From positions 124,001 through 188,000 of the forward strand of contig NZ_JAJUOS010000008.1 of the NCBI RefSeq assembly GCF_021378075.1: a stretch of DNA of 64,000 bases, written 5' to 3'. This document shows, piece by piece, positions 55,103-64,000 of this stretch. The stretch comes from Rhodobacter flavimaris. Lineage in GTDB: Bacteria > Pseudomonadota > Alphaproteobacteria > Rhodobacterales > Rhodobacteraceae. Under the pieces are notes generated by a model that was given only the letters and a program-made list of their open reading frames with translations, made no database searches and was not told the DNA's origin. The translations under genes were made by a program, and so were the position numbers. Every line of letters begins with the position of its first letter. Within the stretch, counting starts at the first letter, position 1.

Positions 55103-55813
55103 TCAGCCCTCCGCCACGTTGAAGTCGCTCACGCTTCCGGCTTTCGGGCGCGATTCCTCGGGCATCTCGCCGGTGACCAGGTAGATCACCTGTTCGGCGA
55201 TGGCAGTGGCGTGGTCGCCCATGCGCTCGATGTTCTTGGCGATGAAGTGCAGGTGCATGCAGGCGGTGATGTTGCGCGGATCTTCCAGCATGTAGGTCAG
55301 GAATTCGCGGAACAGCGCGTTATACATCTGATCCACCTCGATGTCCCGGGCGCGCACGTCGGCGGCAAGGGCAGCGTCGCGCTGGATATAGCTGTCGATC
55401 GCATCCTTGAGCATCGCTTCGACGGCCTGCGCCATGCGTCGAATCGCACCGGTTGAGCCGCTGATCGCGGGCACCGCCATCAGCACCTTGGCGCGCTTGG
55501 CGTTGTTCTTGGCGTGGTCGCCGACGCGCTCAAGGTTGCCGGCGATCTTGATGACGGTCAGCGCCACGCGCAGGTCGCTTGCGGTCGGTGCGCGCAATGC
55601 GATCAGACGCGCGGCATCTTCGTTAATGCGTTCCTCGAGCTCATCGACGGCCTTGTCGCGCAGGCGCACGGCTTCGGCCAGTTCCTCGTCACGGGTTTCA
55701 AGCGCGGTCGCGGCATCAAGGATTTGGGCTTCGACCATGCCGCCCATCTTGACGACGGTGGCCTGGATCGACTCGAGATCGCGGTCGAAGGCGGAAAGAA
55801 TATGTTGGCTCAT
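55103..55813 (-). CDS. phoU: Phosphate transport regulator PhoU
   Basis: PhoU links PstB to PhoR and restrains signalling and uptake when phosphate is plentiful. The 236-residue all-helical protein has two PhoU repeats with RINEDAARLIALRAPTASDLR and ERVGDHAKN, then AKNIERMGDHATAIAEQVIYLVTG. The start at 55813 (MSQHIL) is preferred over an ATG two codons earlier because GGGAG sits 6 bases upstream of it. Confidence 0.95.
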   Translation of the reverse strand: MSQHILSAFDRDLESIQATVVKMGGMVEAQILDAATALETRDEELAEAVRLRDKAVDELEERINEDAARLIALRAPTASDLRVALTVIKIAGNLERVGDHAKNNAKRAKVLMAVPAISGSTGAIRRMAQAVEAMLKDAIDSYIQRDAALAADVRARDIEVDQMYNALFREFLTYMLEDPRNITACMHLHFIAKNIERMGDHATAIAEQVIYLVTGEMPEESRPKAGSVSDFNVAEG

Positions 55814-55825
55814 CGTCATCTCCCG

Positions 55826-56623
55826 TCAGCCGATCCGGCCGGTGATGTAGCTTTCGGTGCGCGGATCTTTCGGGTTGGTGAAGATCTGCGTGGTGTCGCC
55901 AAATTCCACCAGGTTGCCGAGGTGGAAGAAGGCGGTGCGCTGGCTGACGCGCGCGGCCTGTTGCATCGAGTGCGTCACGATCACGACCGAGAAATTCTCG
56001 CGCAGCTCGTCGATCAGTTCCTCGACCTGGGCCGTGGCGATCGGGTCGAGCGCCGAGCAGGGTTCGTCCATCAAGAGAACCTCGGGCGAGGTTGCCACTG
56101 CGCGGGCGATGCACAGGCGCTGCTGCTGGCCGCCCGAAAGCCCGGTGCCGGGCGAGTCGAGACGGTCCTTGACCTCGTTCCAGAGCGCGGCCTTGCGCAG
56201 GCTCGATTCCACCACCTCGTCCAACTCCGCCTTGTTGCGGGTCAGGCCGTGGATCTTCGGGCCATAGGCCACGTTGTCGTAGATCGACTTGGGGAAGGGG
56301 TTGGGCTTCTGGAACACCATGCCGACCTTGGCGCGCAGCTGCACCGGATCGACCTTCTTGTCGTAGATATCCTCGCCATCAAGCAGGATGTCCCCCTCGA
56401 CGCGGCAGATGTCGATCGTGTCGTTCATCCGGTTCAGGCAGCGCAGGAAGGTCGATTTCCCGCAGCCCGAGGGGCCGATGAAAGCCGTCACGGTCTTGTC
56501 GAGAATGTCGATGTTAACGTCCTTGATCGCGTGGGAGGTGCCGTAATAGACCTGCACGTCGCGGGCGGCGAACTTGATTTCAGTGGCCTCCAAGGCTCTC
56601 TCCGTCAGTGTCATGTCGTTCAT
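55826..56623 (-). CDS. pstB: Phosphate ABC transporter ATP-binding protein
   Basis: PstB powers high-affinity phosphate import. The 265-residue protein has [15 protein letters not shown], Walker [20 protein letters not shown], the PstB-typical [23 protein letters not shown] (as [15 protein letters not shown]), signature [14 protein letters not shown] and Walker B VLLMDEP. It lies 11 bases after pstA. Confidence 0.97.
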   Translation of the reverse strand: MNDMTLTERALEATEIKFAARDVQVYYGTSHAIKDVNIDILDKTVTAFIGPSGCGKSTFLRCLNRMNDTIDICRVEGDILLDGEDIYDKKVDPVQLRAKVGMVFQKPNPFPKSIYDNVAYGPKIHGLTRNKAELDEVVESSLRKAALWNEVKDRLDSPGTGLSGGQQQRLCIARAVATSPEVLLMDEPCSALDPIATAQVEELIDELRENFSVVIVTHSMQQAARVSQRTAFFHLGNLVEFGDTTQIFTNPKDPRTESYITGRIG

Positions 56624-56634
56624 GTCCGTGTTCC

Positions 56635-57969
56635 CTACCAGCGCCGTTCGAAACGGCGGCGCAGAATGATTGCCAGAATGTTCATCGTCAGCAGGAATAC
56701 GAGCAGTACGATGATGGCCCCGGAGGCGCGTTCGATAAAGGCCGGATCGGCGCGTTGGGTAAAGTTGTAGACCTGCACCGGAAGCGCCGAGGCAGGGTCG
56801 AGGAAGCCTTCCGGCGGCGCCCCGGGATAGTCGCGCACGAAGGCCACCATGCCGATAAGCAGCAGCGGGGCGGTTTCGCCCAGTGCCTGGGCCAGACCGA
56901 TGATGGTGCCCGTCAGAATACCCGGCATGGCAAGCGGCAGAACATGGTGGAAGACGGTCTGCGTTTTCGAGGCACCGACACCAAGTGCTGCGTCCTTGAT
57001 CGAGGGCGGCACGGCCTTAAGGGCGGCGCGGGTCGCGATGATGATTGTGGGCAGCGTCATCAACGTAAGCACCAGCCCGCCCACGAGCGGCGAAGACTGC
57101 GGCATGTTCGCGAAATTGATGAACACCGCGAGGCCGAGAATACCAAAGACGATCGACGGCACGGCCGCCAGATTGGCAATATTGACCTCGATCAGATCGG
57201 TCCAGCGGTTCGTCGGTGCGAATTCCTCAAGGTAGATCGAGGCGGCCACGCCAAGCGGCAGAGACAGCACCAGAACGATAATCATCATGTAGAGCGAGCC
57301 GAGGATCGCAACGCCGAGGCCGGCAGCCTCGGGGCGTAGTTCCGACGCGTCAGGATCAAAGACGAAGCCCCAGTTGAACCCTAGGCCCAACAGGTTCGCG
57401 CCGCGCATCTTGTCGACCAGCTCAAGCTGCGCGGGGCTGACGTTGCTGTCGAGTGCGGCGCTCTCCATCGTCACGCGGCCCTTGAAATAGCCGTCGATGC
57501 GGCCGTTCGCCAGCGCGCGGAAGCTGATCGTCTGACCCACCAGATCGGGATTGGCGAGCACCTTGTTGCGCAGCTGCGCCGGCGCCTCTTTCGAGATCAG
57601 TCCACCGATGTCCTTGGTGCTCATGCCCTCGGGGATCAGCTTTTGCTCGGTCAGCTCGGCGATCAGCGCCTTTTCGAGGATCTTCTGGTAGCCAATGGTG
57701 GTGACCTTGGCCATCTCGGCCGGGTCGCGATTGCCCTTCTTGTCGAGGGCCGCGGCATCAAGCGCCACCGGCATCGTCAGGAAGGTCTGGCGGAACGAAC
57801 CCGCGCCCGTGCCCAGAACCGAAGTCAGCAGCACGATCAGCGCCAGCACGCCAAAGCCCACGGCCAGCATGCCATAGATCCGGAAGCGTTTCTCGGCCGC
57901 GTTGCGCCGCTTGGTGCGCGCATCGGTTTTGTAGAGCGACAAGCCGGTATTGGTCGATTCGGCGGTCAT
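56635..57969 (-). CDS. pstA: Phosphate ABC transporter permease PstA, long form
   Basis: PstA forms the channel with PstC. At 444 residues it is about 150 longer than the E. coli protein because of an N-terminal DUF3333-like region: one membrane segment near residues 33-52, then a large periplasmic part. The transport core starts near residue 220 and ends with the permease loop EYG-like region [20 protein letters not shown]. The ATG overlaps the pstC stop by 4 bases. Confidence 0.93.
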   Translation of the reverse strand: MTAESTNTGLSLYKTDARTKRRNAAEKRFRIYGMLAVGFGVLALIVLLTSVLGTGAGSFRQTFLTMPVALDAAALDKKGNRDPAEMAKVTTIGYQKILEKALIAELTEQKLIPEGMSTKDIGGLISKEAPAQLRNKVLANPDLVGQTISFRALANGRIDGYFKGRVTMESAALDSNVSPAQLELVDKMRGANLLGLGFNWGFVFDPDASELRPEAAGLGVAILGSLYMMIIVLVLSLPLGVAASIYLEEFAPTNRWTDLIEVNIANLAAVPSIVFGILGLAVFINFANMPQSSPLVGGLVLTLMTLPTIIIATRAALKAVPPSIKDAALGVGASKTQTVFHHVLPLAMPGILTGTIIGLAQALGETAPLLLIGMVAFVRDYPGAPPEGFLDPASALPVQVYNFTQRADPAFIERASGAIIVLLVFLLTMNILAIILRRRFERRW

Positions 57970-59414
57970 TCGTATTGCTCCCGGTATTTGCGCACGATGT
58001 AGAGCGCGAGGATATTGAGCCCCAGCGTGAAGACGAACAGCGTCAGACCAAGCGCGAAGGCCACCAGCGTCTCGGGCGAGGCGAACTCGGTATCGCCGGT
58101 CAGCTGGCTGACGATCTTGACAGTCACGGTGGTCATCGCGTCGAACGGGTTGAGTGACATCTTCGCCGCGGCGCCCGCGCCCAGAACCACGATCATCGTC
58201 TCGCCGATGGCGCGCGAGGCGGCCAGAAGGATCGCGCCGACGATACCCGGAAGGGCGGCGGGCAGGATCACCTGTTTCACGGTTTCCGACTGCGTCGCGC
58301 CAAGGCCATAGGAGCCATCGCGCAGCGATTGCGGCACGGCGTTGATGATGTCGTCCGACAGCGAGCTGACGAAGGGGATCAGCATGATCCCCATCACGAG
58401 GCCCGCGGTCATCACCGAGCTTGACGAACTGCCAAGCCCGAGCGGTTGCGCGAAGAAATCACGCAAGATCGGGCCCACGGTGATCAGCGCGAAAAGGCCA
58501 TACACGATGGTCGGGATACCGGCGAGGATCTCGATCAGCGGCTTGGCGACGGCGCGGACCTTTTTCGACGCATATTCAGCAAGATAGATCGCGGCGAAGA
58601 TACCCACGGGCACCGAGACCAGCAGCGCGATCACCGAGACATACATCGTGCCCCAGAGCAGCGGCCAGATCCCCAGATCCGAGCCGCCACGGAACTGCGG
58701 GTTCCAGACGGTGTTGAAGAAGAACTTGCTGGCCGGGTAGAGGCGGAAGAAATGCACCGTCTCGAAGACCAGCGACAGAACGATGCCGATCGTGGTCAGA
58801 ATCGCGACGGTCGAGGCGGCGATCAGCAGGTAGCGCACGAAAGTTTCCGTCACGTTGCGGGCGCGGAACTCGGGCGAAATGCGGCGCAGCGCGAAGGCCA
58901 TGCCCGCCAGCGCCAGCGCCAGCACCAGAACGCTCATCGCGAGCGAGCCGGTCGCGGACATGTCGCGATAGCTGCGCGCAGCCTCGACCACCGCGGGGCG
59001 CACGTCATTGCCAAGAGCCACGCCCGCGCTGGCAAGCTCGCCGCGGATATCGTCATGGGCGGCCAGTTCGGCCTCGGTCATGCGGCCTTCCGACACGACG
59101 CGCTCAATCCCCTCGGCGATGCGGCGCACATCGGACATCACGAGGCTGACGCTCGACCCTTCGGGGATATCCGCGGGGGTGATCATGCCGGCAACGTGGT
59201 TCTCGACGACGAGCGGCTGGATCAGCAGCCACAGGCCCAGCACCAGAAAGGCAGGAACGGCGGAGAAGAGAAAGACGGTCTGCCCGTAATATCCGGGCAG
59301 CGAATGCAGACGACGGGCGTCACCCGCCACCTTGGCGAGAGCAAAACGCCGCCCTAGGAAAAATCCGGTGGCGGCCAGCACGGCTACGATCAGCGACAGA
59401 ATGCCAAGGCTCAT
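57966..59414 (-). CDS. pstC: Phosphate ABC transporter permease PstC, long form
   Basis: PstC pairs with PstA. The 482-residue protein is longer than E. coli PstC because it has extra N-terminal membrane segments and a periplasmic stretch, as in the alphaproteobacterial form with a DUF3708-like region. The permease core includes GTMYVSVIALLVSVPVGIFAAIYLAEYA (as VSVPVGIFAAIYLAEYA) and the coupling loop AVPQSLRDGSYGLGATQSETV. It follows pstS by 51 bases. Confidence 0.93.
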   Translation of the reverse strand: MSLGILSLIVAVLAATGFFLGRRFALAKVAGDARRLHSLPGYYGQTVFLFSAVPAFLVLGLWLLIQPLVVENHVAGMITPADIPEGSSVSLVMSDVRRIAEGIERVVSEGRMTEAELAAHDDIRGELASAGVALGNDVRPAVVEAARSYRDMSATGSLAMSVLVLALALAGMAFALRRISPEFRARNVTETFVRYLLIAASTVAILTTIGIVLSLVFETVHFFRLYPASKFFFNTVWNPQFRGGSDLGIWPLLWGTMYVSVIALLVSVPVGIFAAIYLAEYASKKVRAVAKPLIEILAGIPTIVYGLFALITVGPILRDFFAQPLGLGSSSSSVMTAGLVMGIMLIPFVSSLSDDIINAVPQSLRDGSYGLGATQSETVKQVILPAALPGIVGAILLAASRAIGETMIVVLGAGAAAKMSLNPFDAMTTVTVKIVSQLTGDTEFASPETLVAFALGLTLFVFTLGLNILALYIVRKYREQYE

Positions 59415-59465
59415 TTCAGGCTCCTGGAAGGAGGAAGGTGGCGCCCGAAGGCGCCACCCGTCAGA

Positions 59466-60506
59466 TCAGTTCAGCGGACCCATCGGGGTCTCGGCGGCGA
59501 CCATCGCTTGGGTCGCAGCCAGCTCCGGGTCCGAAACCAGACCGTATTCGGCCAGCGGGCCTTCCGGGCCAGCCATATCGTCCGACACGAAGAACTCGAT
59601 GTATTCCTTCAGGCCGGGGATAACGCCCAGGTGCGCTTTCTTGACGTAGAAGTAGAGCGGACGCGACACCGGGTAGTCACCCGAGGCGATCGAGTCGACC
59701 GAGGGGACAACGCCGTCCATGGTCGCCACTTTCAGCTTGTCGGTGTTGTTCTGGTAGAACGACAGGCCGAACACGCCGATCGCGTTCTTGTTGGCGTCGA
59801 TGCGCGAGAGGGTCTCGGTGTAGTCGCCGTCGATATCGACCGAGGCGCCGTCGGTGCGCAGGTTGAGGCACTTCTTGGCGCCTTCCTTCTCGTCGCCGCC
59901 AGCGGCAGCGGTGAAGGCTTCGAGCGCGCCGGTGGCCTTGCAGCCAGCTTCGAGCACTTTCACGTCGAATACTTCACGGGTGCCGTGCTTGGTGCCCGGG
60001 ATGAAGGCCAGGATGTCCTGCGCGGGCAGGGCGGCGTTCGCGTCGGCCCAGGTCTTGTTGGCGTTGGCAACCAGCGCGCCGTCCTTGACGACTTCGGCGG
60101 CCAGCGCGTTGTACCAGTCCGCCGGGGTGAAAGCGAATTCGGCGCCGTTGATGTCCGAGGCGAAGACGATGCCGTCATAACCGATGCGGACTTCCATGAT
60201 CTCGGCCACGCCGTTGGCGGCGCAGGTGTCGATGTCCGACTGCTTGATGCGCGACGACGAGTTGGCGATGTCGATGGTGTTCTCGCCCACGCCTTCGCAC
60301 AGCTTCTTGCGGCCAGCGCCCGAACCGCCCGATTCGACGACGGGGGTCGGGAAGTCGAAGTTCTCACCGAAGGCTTCGGCGACGATGGTGGCGTAGGGCA
60401 GCACGGTCGAGGAACCGGCCGACTGGATCTGGTCGCGGGCATAGGCGCCCGAAGCCGAGGCGGCGATGATCGCCAGGGCCGAAACGGTGAACTTCGCGGT
60501 TTTCAT
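59466..60506 (-). CDS. pstS: Phosphate-binding periplasmic protein PstS
   Basis: PstS captures phosphate in the periplasm for the Pst transporter. The 346-residue protein has a signal peptide (residues 1 to about 23, ending GAYA), then IQSAGSSTVLPYATIVAE and VESGGSGAGRKKLCEGVG, the phosphate-binding loops. CAGGAGTGATCC precedes the ATG. It leads pstSCAB-phoU-phoB and has a Pho box about 65-100 bases upstream. Confidence 0.95.
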   Translation of the reverse strand: MKTAKFTVSALAIIAASASGAYARDQIQSAGSSTVLPYATIVAEAFGENFDFPTPVVESGGSGAGRKKLCEGVGENTIDIANSSSRIKQSDIDTCAANGVAEIMEVRIGYDGIVFASDINGAEFAFTPADWYNALAAEVVKDGALVANANKTWADANAALPAQDILAFIPGTKHGTREVFDVKVLEAGCKATGALEAFTAAAGGDEKEGAKKCLNLRTDGASVDIDGDYTETLSRIDANKNAIGVFGLSFYQNNTDKLKVATMDGVVPSVDSIASGDYPVSRPLYFYVKKAHLGVIPGLKEYIEFFVSDDMAGPEGPLAEYGLVSDPELAATQAMVAAETPMGPLN

Positions 60507-60569
60507 GGATCACTCCTGAATTCTTGACTGGGCCGTTCGTGGCCTCGGCGCCCCTCGTAAGAGCTTCGC

Positions 60570-60609
60570 GTGACGCTTATGCAAAAGTAGTGTGACACTT
60601 ACATGACAG
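60570..60609 (-). promoter_or_regulatory. Pho box (PhoB-binding repeats) of the pst operon
   Basis: On the minus strand CTGTCATGTAAGTGTCAC (60609-60592) matches the 18-bp Pho box: 7-bp half-sites CTGTCAT and GTGTCAC separated by 4 bases. In the same 11-bp phase follow the weaker CTTTTGC (60587-60581) and GCGTCAC (60576-60570), suggesting two tandem PhoB dimer sites. The distal half-site is also part of the hairpin at 60603-60627. Confidence 0.88.
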
Positions 60610-60627
60610 GCCGCTGCGGCCTGTCAT
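60603..60627 (-). terminator. Perfect hairpin at the end of the CbiX-like gene
   Basis: ATGACAGGCCG and CGGCCTGTCAT form an 11-bp perfect stem with loop CTG. It overlaps the stop codon of the CbiX-like gene on one side and the first Pho half-site on the other. No T-run follows on the minus strand, so it may weakly stop read-through into pstS or act with PhoB. Confidence 0.6.
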
Positions 60628-61310
60628 TCCCGCGCGATGGCGGCGGCAATCAGCGCCGGAACCTGCGGATGTTCGCCGATCGCGGGCAGGAGCGGGCCGT
60701 TGAAAGCCGCCTCTTCCAGCGCCTCGGGGATGTCATTCTCTACATGACCCGCGCGCAGGGCGAAGAACGGCAGGCATAGCCCGTTCAGCGATTGCGCGGC
60801 AATATCGTTCAGGAAGGGCGGCTCTTCGATCAGCGCCACGCGAATTCGCCAGAAGGGCAGGCTGCGGCGCAGGGTCTCGGCCATTGCGTAGGTCGAATCC
60901 TTGGAGCGATGCGCCACCTTCGAGCCGTGTCCGACAAGGATCAGATCGGCCGATTCAGGCTCTATTCCGGCGGAAAGCGCGGCTTCGAGGCAGGTCCGGG
61001 CGATCAGGGCGGGCAGATGCGGATCAAGGCCGAAGGGGCGCATGTGGCGCGCGGTCAGCCCGGCCTTGGCCAGTCGGCGGGGCAGCTCGCGCCGGGTGAA
61101 CCAGCCTTCGGCCATGAAGAAAGGATAGACGACCGGGTCGGTGAGCCCCTCGAAGGCCGCCTCAAGCGCGCCGGGAGAGGCAAGCGTCGCCGCGCGCACC
61201 GTATCACCGGGGCAAAGCGCGCCGACTCGTTGCGCAAGATCCTCCAACGCCGCTTGCTGCGGGGCGGGGTCCGAGGGCGATCCATGTGCGGCGATAACGA
61301 TCTGCTTCAT
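60624..61310 (-). CDS. CbiX/sirohydrochlorin chelatase-like protein
   Basis: The 228-residue protein has two half-domains of the CbiX class II chelatase fold, with metal-binding His motifs IVIAAHGSPSDPAPQQ near the start and LILVGHGSKVAHRSKDST mid-protein. It may insert Co or Fe into a sirohydrochlorin-type ring, but no cobalamin or siroheme gene is nearby, so the substrate is open. Its start lacks a clear Shine-Dalgarno. It ends directly at the pst promoter region. Confidence 0.78.
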   Translation of the reverse strand: MKQIVIAAHGSPSDPAPQQAALEDLAQRVGALCPGDTVRAATLASPGALEAAFEGLTDPVVYPFFMAEGWFTRRELPRRLAKAGLTARHMRPFGLDPHLPALIARTCLEAALSAGIEPESADLILVGHGSKVAHRSKDSTYAMAETLRRSLPFWRIRVALIEEPPFLNDIAAQSLNGLCLPFFALRAGHVENDIPEALEEAAFNGPLLPAIGEHPQVPALIAAAIARE

Positions 61311-61561
61311 AAGCGCAACTTAGTGCCTTTGCGGGTGGGGGCAAACCTCAAACATTAACGCCACGATAATACTAACATATTGAATTTGAAGTATATTGTC
61401 GGCATGCGCCGATTGTCTCGAATCGCCGATGCCTCTAAACAGGGCTTACCGGCCAGGATGGCCAGGTCCTTATTCAGTTTCACCAGTGGTGCGCAGGGGT
61501 GCGCCTGGGGGTGGCGAAGGGTCCTGGTAAGGGGTTGCCGGGGCCCTTCGACGTTTCAGGG
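61311..61561. other. Non-coding gap between the CbiX-like and EVE genes
   Basis: About 250 bases with no convincing gene. The left third (61350-61400) is AT-rich and could hold the promoter of the leftward CbiX-like gene. The right part has an inverted repeat CGAAGGG/CCCTTCG around 61515-61552, possibly ending transcription from the EVE gene. A short plus-strand frame here runs antisense into the EVE gene and is not supported. Confidence 0.4.
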
Positions 61562-61981
61562 TCAGGGCGCTATGCCGCCCAGTTCGCAGACGATCTTCCA
61601 TTCTTCCTCGGTCACCGGCTGAACCGACAAACGCATGCAGGTAACCAGCGACATCTTCGCAAGACGCGGGTCGTTCTTCACCGCAGCCAGAGTGACCGGG
61701 CGCGCCAGAGGCTTTACCGCCTTGATATCCACGCAATCCCACCGCGGATCATCCGAGGTCGAATCGAGGTGCGACTCGGCGCAGACCTCTGCGATGCCGA
61801 CGACTTCCTTGCCGATGTTCGAATGGTAGAAAAACCCGCGATCGCCGACCTTCATGGCGCGCATGTTGTTGCGCGCCAGGTAGTTGCGCACGCCGTCCCA
61901 TTCCTCGCCCGCGTCGCCCTTGGCGACCAGTTCGTCCCAGGAAAACTTGTTCGGCTCGGATTTGAACAGCCAATATGCCAT
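61562..61981 (-). CDS. EVE domain protein
   Basis: The 139-residue protein is a single EVE (PUA-like) domain: MAYWLFKSEPNKFSWDEL, WDGVRNYLARNNMRAMKVGDRGFFYHSN (parts WDGVRNYLARNNMR and GFFYHSN) and DDPRWDCVDIKAV. EVE domains are thought to bind modified bases in DNA or RNA. The start at 61981 shares one base with the YciI-like stop. It is the last gene of tsaD-gpsA-yciI-EVE. Confidence 0.92.
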   Translation of the reverse strand: MAYWLFKSEPNKFSWDELVAKGDAGEEWDGVRNYLARNNMRAMKVGDRGFFYHSNIGKEVVGIAEVCAESHLDSTSDDPRWDCVDIKAVKPLARPVTLAAVKNDPRLAKMSLVTCMRLSVQPVTEEEWKIVCELGGIAP

Positions 61982-62250
61982 CAGCCGATCACCTTCTTCC
62001 ATTCGGTAACGGTGACGCTTTCGAACAGGCCCGCGGCGGCATAGGGATCGCCTGCGGCCCAGGTCTGCGCGGCCTCAAGGCTGTCGGTCTCGAGGATCAC
62101 CAGCGAGCCGCACATCTGCCCCTCCTCCAGGAACGGACCCGCCATCTTCACGATGCCGGTCGCCTCGATATAGGCAAGATGCGCCGCGCGGGTGTCGAGG
62201 CGGGTTTGCAGGTGGCCGGGCTTGTCGCGGCAGATGACGGCATACAGCAT
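61981..62250 (-). CDS. YciI-like protein
   Basis: The 89-residue protein begins MLYAVICRDKPGHLQTRLDTRAAHLAYIE and ends in the LESVTVTEW-type strand (LFESVTVTEWKKVIG), with the family His and Asp residues (RAAHL, AGDPYAAAG). YciI proteins have a ferredoxin-like fold and uncertain function. It lies 3 bases after gpsA. Confidence 0.9.
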   Translation of the reverse strand: MLYAVICRDKPGHLQTRLDTRAAHLAYIEATGIVKMAGPFLEEGQMCGSLVILETDSLEAAQTWAAGDPYAAAGLFESVTVTEWKKVIG

Positions 62251-62253
62251 GGG

Positions 62254-63210
62254 TTACTCCTCTTTCAGCGGGCGCGAGAGCAGCGCCTGAACGGCTTGGG
62301 AAACAGTGATCTGGCGGTCGGCCAGGGCGGTGATCATGGTCGCGATGGGCATGTCGATGATATGCTTTTGCGCCAGAGTAGAGACTGCTTGGGCGGTGGC
62401 GACTCCTTCGACGGTGATCGAGCTGTCGAATTCCTCGCCCGCGCCAAGCGCGCGGCCAAAGCGGAAGTTGCGCGACTGGACCGAGGTGCAGGTCAGCACC
62501 AGATCACCAAAGCCCGACAGGCCCGAGAGTGTCTCGGCCCGCGCGCCCATGGCGGTGGCGATGCGGCTCATCTCGGCGAAGCCACGCGTCATCAGCGCCG
62601 CGCGCGCTGAGTCGCCCAGACCCGCGCCGATGACCACACCGGCGGCGATGGCGATGACGTTCTTCAGCGCGCCGCCCAGTTCCGCCCCGGTGGTGTCGGT
62701 GGTGCGGTAAAGCCGCAAGGTGGGGGTGGAAAGTTCGCGTTGCAGCGCTTCGGCCTCCTCGGCGCAGGCAAGCGTCAGGGCGGTGGGAAGGCCGCGTGCG
62801 ATATCGGCGGCGAAGCTCGGGCCGGTCAGGATCGCCGCACGGGCCGAGGGGCAGGCGGCGGCGATCAGCGCGGTCGGCCCCTGACCGCTTTCAAGGTCGA
62901 TCCCCTTCGAGCAGGCGACGAGCGTCTTGCCCTGCAACAGATCCGCATGGGCTGTCAGAAAGCCGCGCATCTGCTGCATCGGCATCGCAAGCAGGATCGT
63001 CTCGGCCCCGGTTGCCAGGTTCAGGTCGGCGGTCGCCGTTACATTCCGGGGCAGGTTCGCGCCGGGCAGGCGGCGCTCGTTCCGGCGCGTCTCTTGCATC
63101 AGCGCGGCCTGATCGGCGTCGCGCGCCCATAGCGTGACAGGCCCGTTTTGCGCCAGCGTCACTGCCAGGGCCGTGCCGAATGCGCCTGCGCCCAGAACCG
63201 ATACCGTCAC
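62254..63210 (-). CDS. gpsA: Glycerol-3-phosphate dehydrogenase [NAD(P)+]
   Basis: GpsA makes sn-glycerol 3-phosphate for phospholipids. The 318-residue protein starts [21 protein letters not shown] and has [33 protein letters not shown] and the catalytic-Lys region [20 protein letters not shown]. Translation begins at GTG (63208-63210), in a GTGA overlap with the tsaD stop; longer frames read upstream through tsaD. Confidence 0.95.
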   Translation of the reverse strand: MTVSVLGAGAFGTALAVTLAQNGPVTLWARDADQAALMQETRRNERRLPGANLPRNVTATADLNLATGAETILLAMPMQQMRGFLTAHADLLQGKTLVACSKGIDLESGQGPTALIAAACPSARAAILTGPSFAADIARGLPTALTLACAEEAEALQRELSTPTLRLYRTTDTTGAELGGALKNVIAIAAGVVIGAGLGDSARAALMTRGFAEMSRIATAMGARAETLSGLSGFGDLVLTCTSVQSRNFRFGRALGAGEEFDSSITVEGVATAQAVSTLAQKHIIDMPIATMITALADRQITVSQAVQALLSRPLKEE

Positions 63211-64000
63211 GCCTTCGCTCCTTTCTTGCCCGAGCCAAGCAGGGCCGGGGCGCTTTGATCGAGCGGCCAGCGCGGCCGCGCAGTCAGGTCCATGCCGTCT
63301 TGCGCGCCGGTGCGGAAACGCTCGATCCCCGCGAAGGCGATCATCGCGGCGTTGTCGGTGCACAGGCGCAGCGGGGGCGCGGTGAACGCTACGCCCATCT
63401 CGGACGAAACAGTCTCTAGCGCGGCGCGAATGGCCTTGTTGGCGGCCACGCCCCCGGCGACGGCAAAGCAGGGCTGTGCCGGGTTGAGGGCCAGGTATTG
63501 CGCCAGCGCGCGGCGCGATTTCTCGGCCAGCGTATCGCGCACGGCCGCCTGGAACGAGGCGCAGAGATCGCGCCGCACCTGTCTGGGCAATCCGCCATGC
63601 TCGGCCACCACCGCATCGCGGGCGCGCAGAAGGGCGGTCTTGAGCCCCGAGAAAGACATATCGCAGCCGGGGCGATCAAGCAGCGGGCGCGGGAAGGCGA
63701 AGGCCTTTGGGTCGCCCTGCGCCGCCTCGGCCTCGACCACCGGGCCGCCGGGTTGCGGCAGGCCCAGAAGCTTGGCGGTCTTGTCAAAAGCCTCGCCGGG
63801 CGCGTCGTCAATAGTGCCGCCAAGCCGCGAGAATTCCTCGGGGCCATGGGCGATCAGGAACTGGCAATGCCCGCCCGAAACCAGAAGCATCAGGTAGGGG
63901 AAGGCCAGATCGTCGGTCAGGCGCGGCGTCAGCGCGTGGCCCGCAAGGTGGTTCACGCCGATCAGCGGCAAGCCGCTGCCCGCCGCCAGTCCCTTGGCGC
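63207..64000 (-). CDS. tsaD: tRNA threonylcarbamoyladenosine biosynthesis protein TsaD (5' end outside window)
   Basis: TsaD transfers threonylcarbamoyl to A37 of ANN-reading tRNAs. The frame is open to the right edge, so the N-terminal part is missing. Visible are NHLAGHAL (metal-binding His pair), [43 protein letters not shown] and the late [12 protein letters not shown] motif. It leads the tsaD-gpsA-yciI-EVE run. Confidence 0.95.
   Translation of the reverse strand, partial: AKGLAAGSGLPLIGVNHLAGHALTPRLTDDLAFPYLMLLVSGGHCQFLIAHGPEEFSRLGGTIDDAPGEAFDKTAKLLGLPQPGGPVVEAEAAQGDPKAFAFPRPLLDRPGCDMSFSGLKTALLRARDAVVAEHGGLPRQVRRDLCASFQAAVRDTLAEKSRRALAQYLALNPAQPCFAVAGGVAANKAIRAALETVSSEMGVAFTAPPLRLCTDNAAMIAFAGIERFRTGAQDGMDLTARPRWPLDQSAPALLGSGKKGAKA

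Noticed and set aside
61380..61622. 80-codon plus-strand frame in the CbiX/EVE gap
   Set aside because: Runs antisense into the EVE gene, no Shine-Dalgarno and no family features.
1..64000. CRISPR arrays, IS elements or rRNA genes
   Set aside because: No regularly spaced repeats, transposase motifs or rRNA-like stretches were seen when reading both strands.

Overview
The window reads as a GC-rich alphaproteobacterial chromosome, most likely family Rhodobacteraceae (Rhodobacterales). Three things point there: the gene orders dnaQ-coaE-aroE-maf // hemJ-rho-mnmE-mnmG-rsmG-parA-parB and hrcA-grpE // rph-rdgB-rid-hemW; the long PstC/PstA permeases; and a DUF2793 fibre protein. Almost all sequence is coding, with tight ATGA/GTGA/TGATG overlaps. 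There is no IS element, CRISPR array or rRNA. Family calls rest on reading motifs and overall protein shape, because no database search was possible.

1-14 kb is a surface-polysaccharide (capsule-type) locus. It holds the end of a KpsE-like export protein and the KpsT-like ATPase. These are followed by a sulfotransferase-like protein, a two-domain glycosyltransferase, a phosphohexomutase, Kdo-8-phosphate synthase, the complete dTDP-L-rhamnose set (rfbC-rfbB-rfbD-rfbA), a GT2 glycosyltransferase and a GDP-mannose enzyme. The locus therefore supplies Kdo, rhamnose and probably mannose, with possible sulfation. Inside it sits a phage-tail-fibre-like protein (DUF2793 plus a pyocin-knob-like domain) with no other phage genes nearby. 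This linkage of a receptor-binding protein to the polysaccharide genes is the most unusual gene-level feature here.

14-35.6 kb is mostly housekeeping. It carries mtgA, the gltD-(exported unknown)-gltB operon, uppP with an NDUFA9-like gene, tRNA-Leu(CAG), a small exported unknown, gpmI-envC-ctpA, rppH, nadABC and dnaQ-coaE-aroE-maf.

35.65-43.4 kb has the hallmarks of a chromosomal origin and centromere. A 398-bp AT-rich gap between divergent maf and hemJ carries DnaA-box-like sequences. Transcription diverges away from it on both sides. Two perfect 16-bp parS palindromes lie 3-5 kb to the right, one over the mnmG start and one inside rsmG, just ahead of parA-parB.

43.4-64 kb carries hemW/rid/rdgB/rph, hrcA-grpE, mutS, a malic enzyme (maeB), a ribokinase-like kinase and the phosphate operon pstS-pstC-pstA-pstB-phoU-phoB. 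The phosphate operon is preceded by a clear Pho box that shares bases with the hairpin ending the upstream CbiX-like gene. The window ends with an EVE-domain/YciI/gpsA/tsaD cluster; tsaD runs off the right edge.
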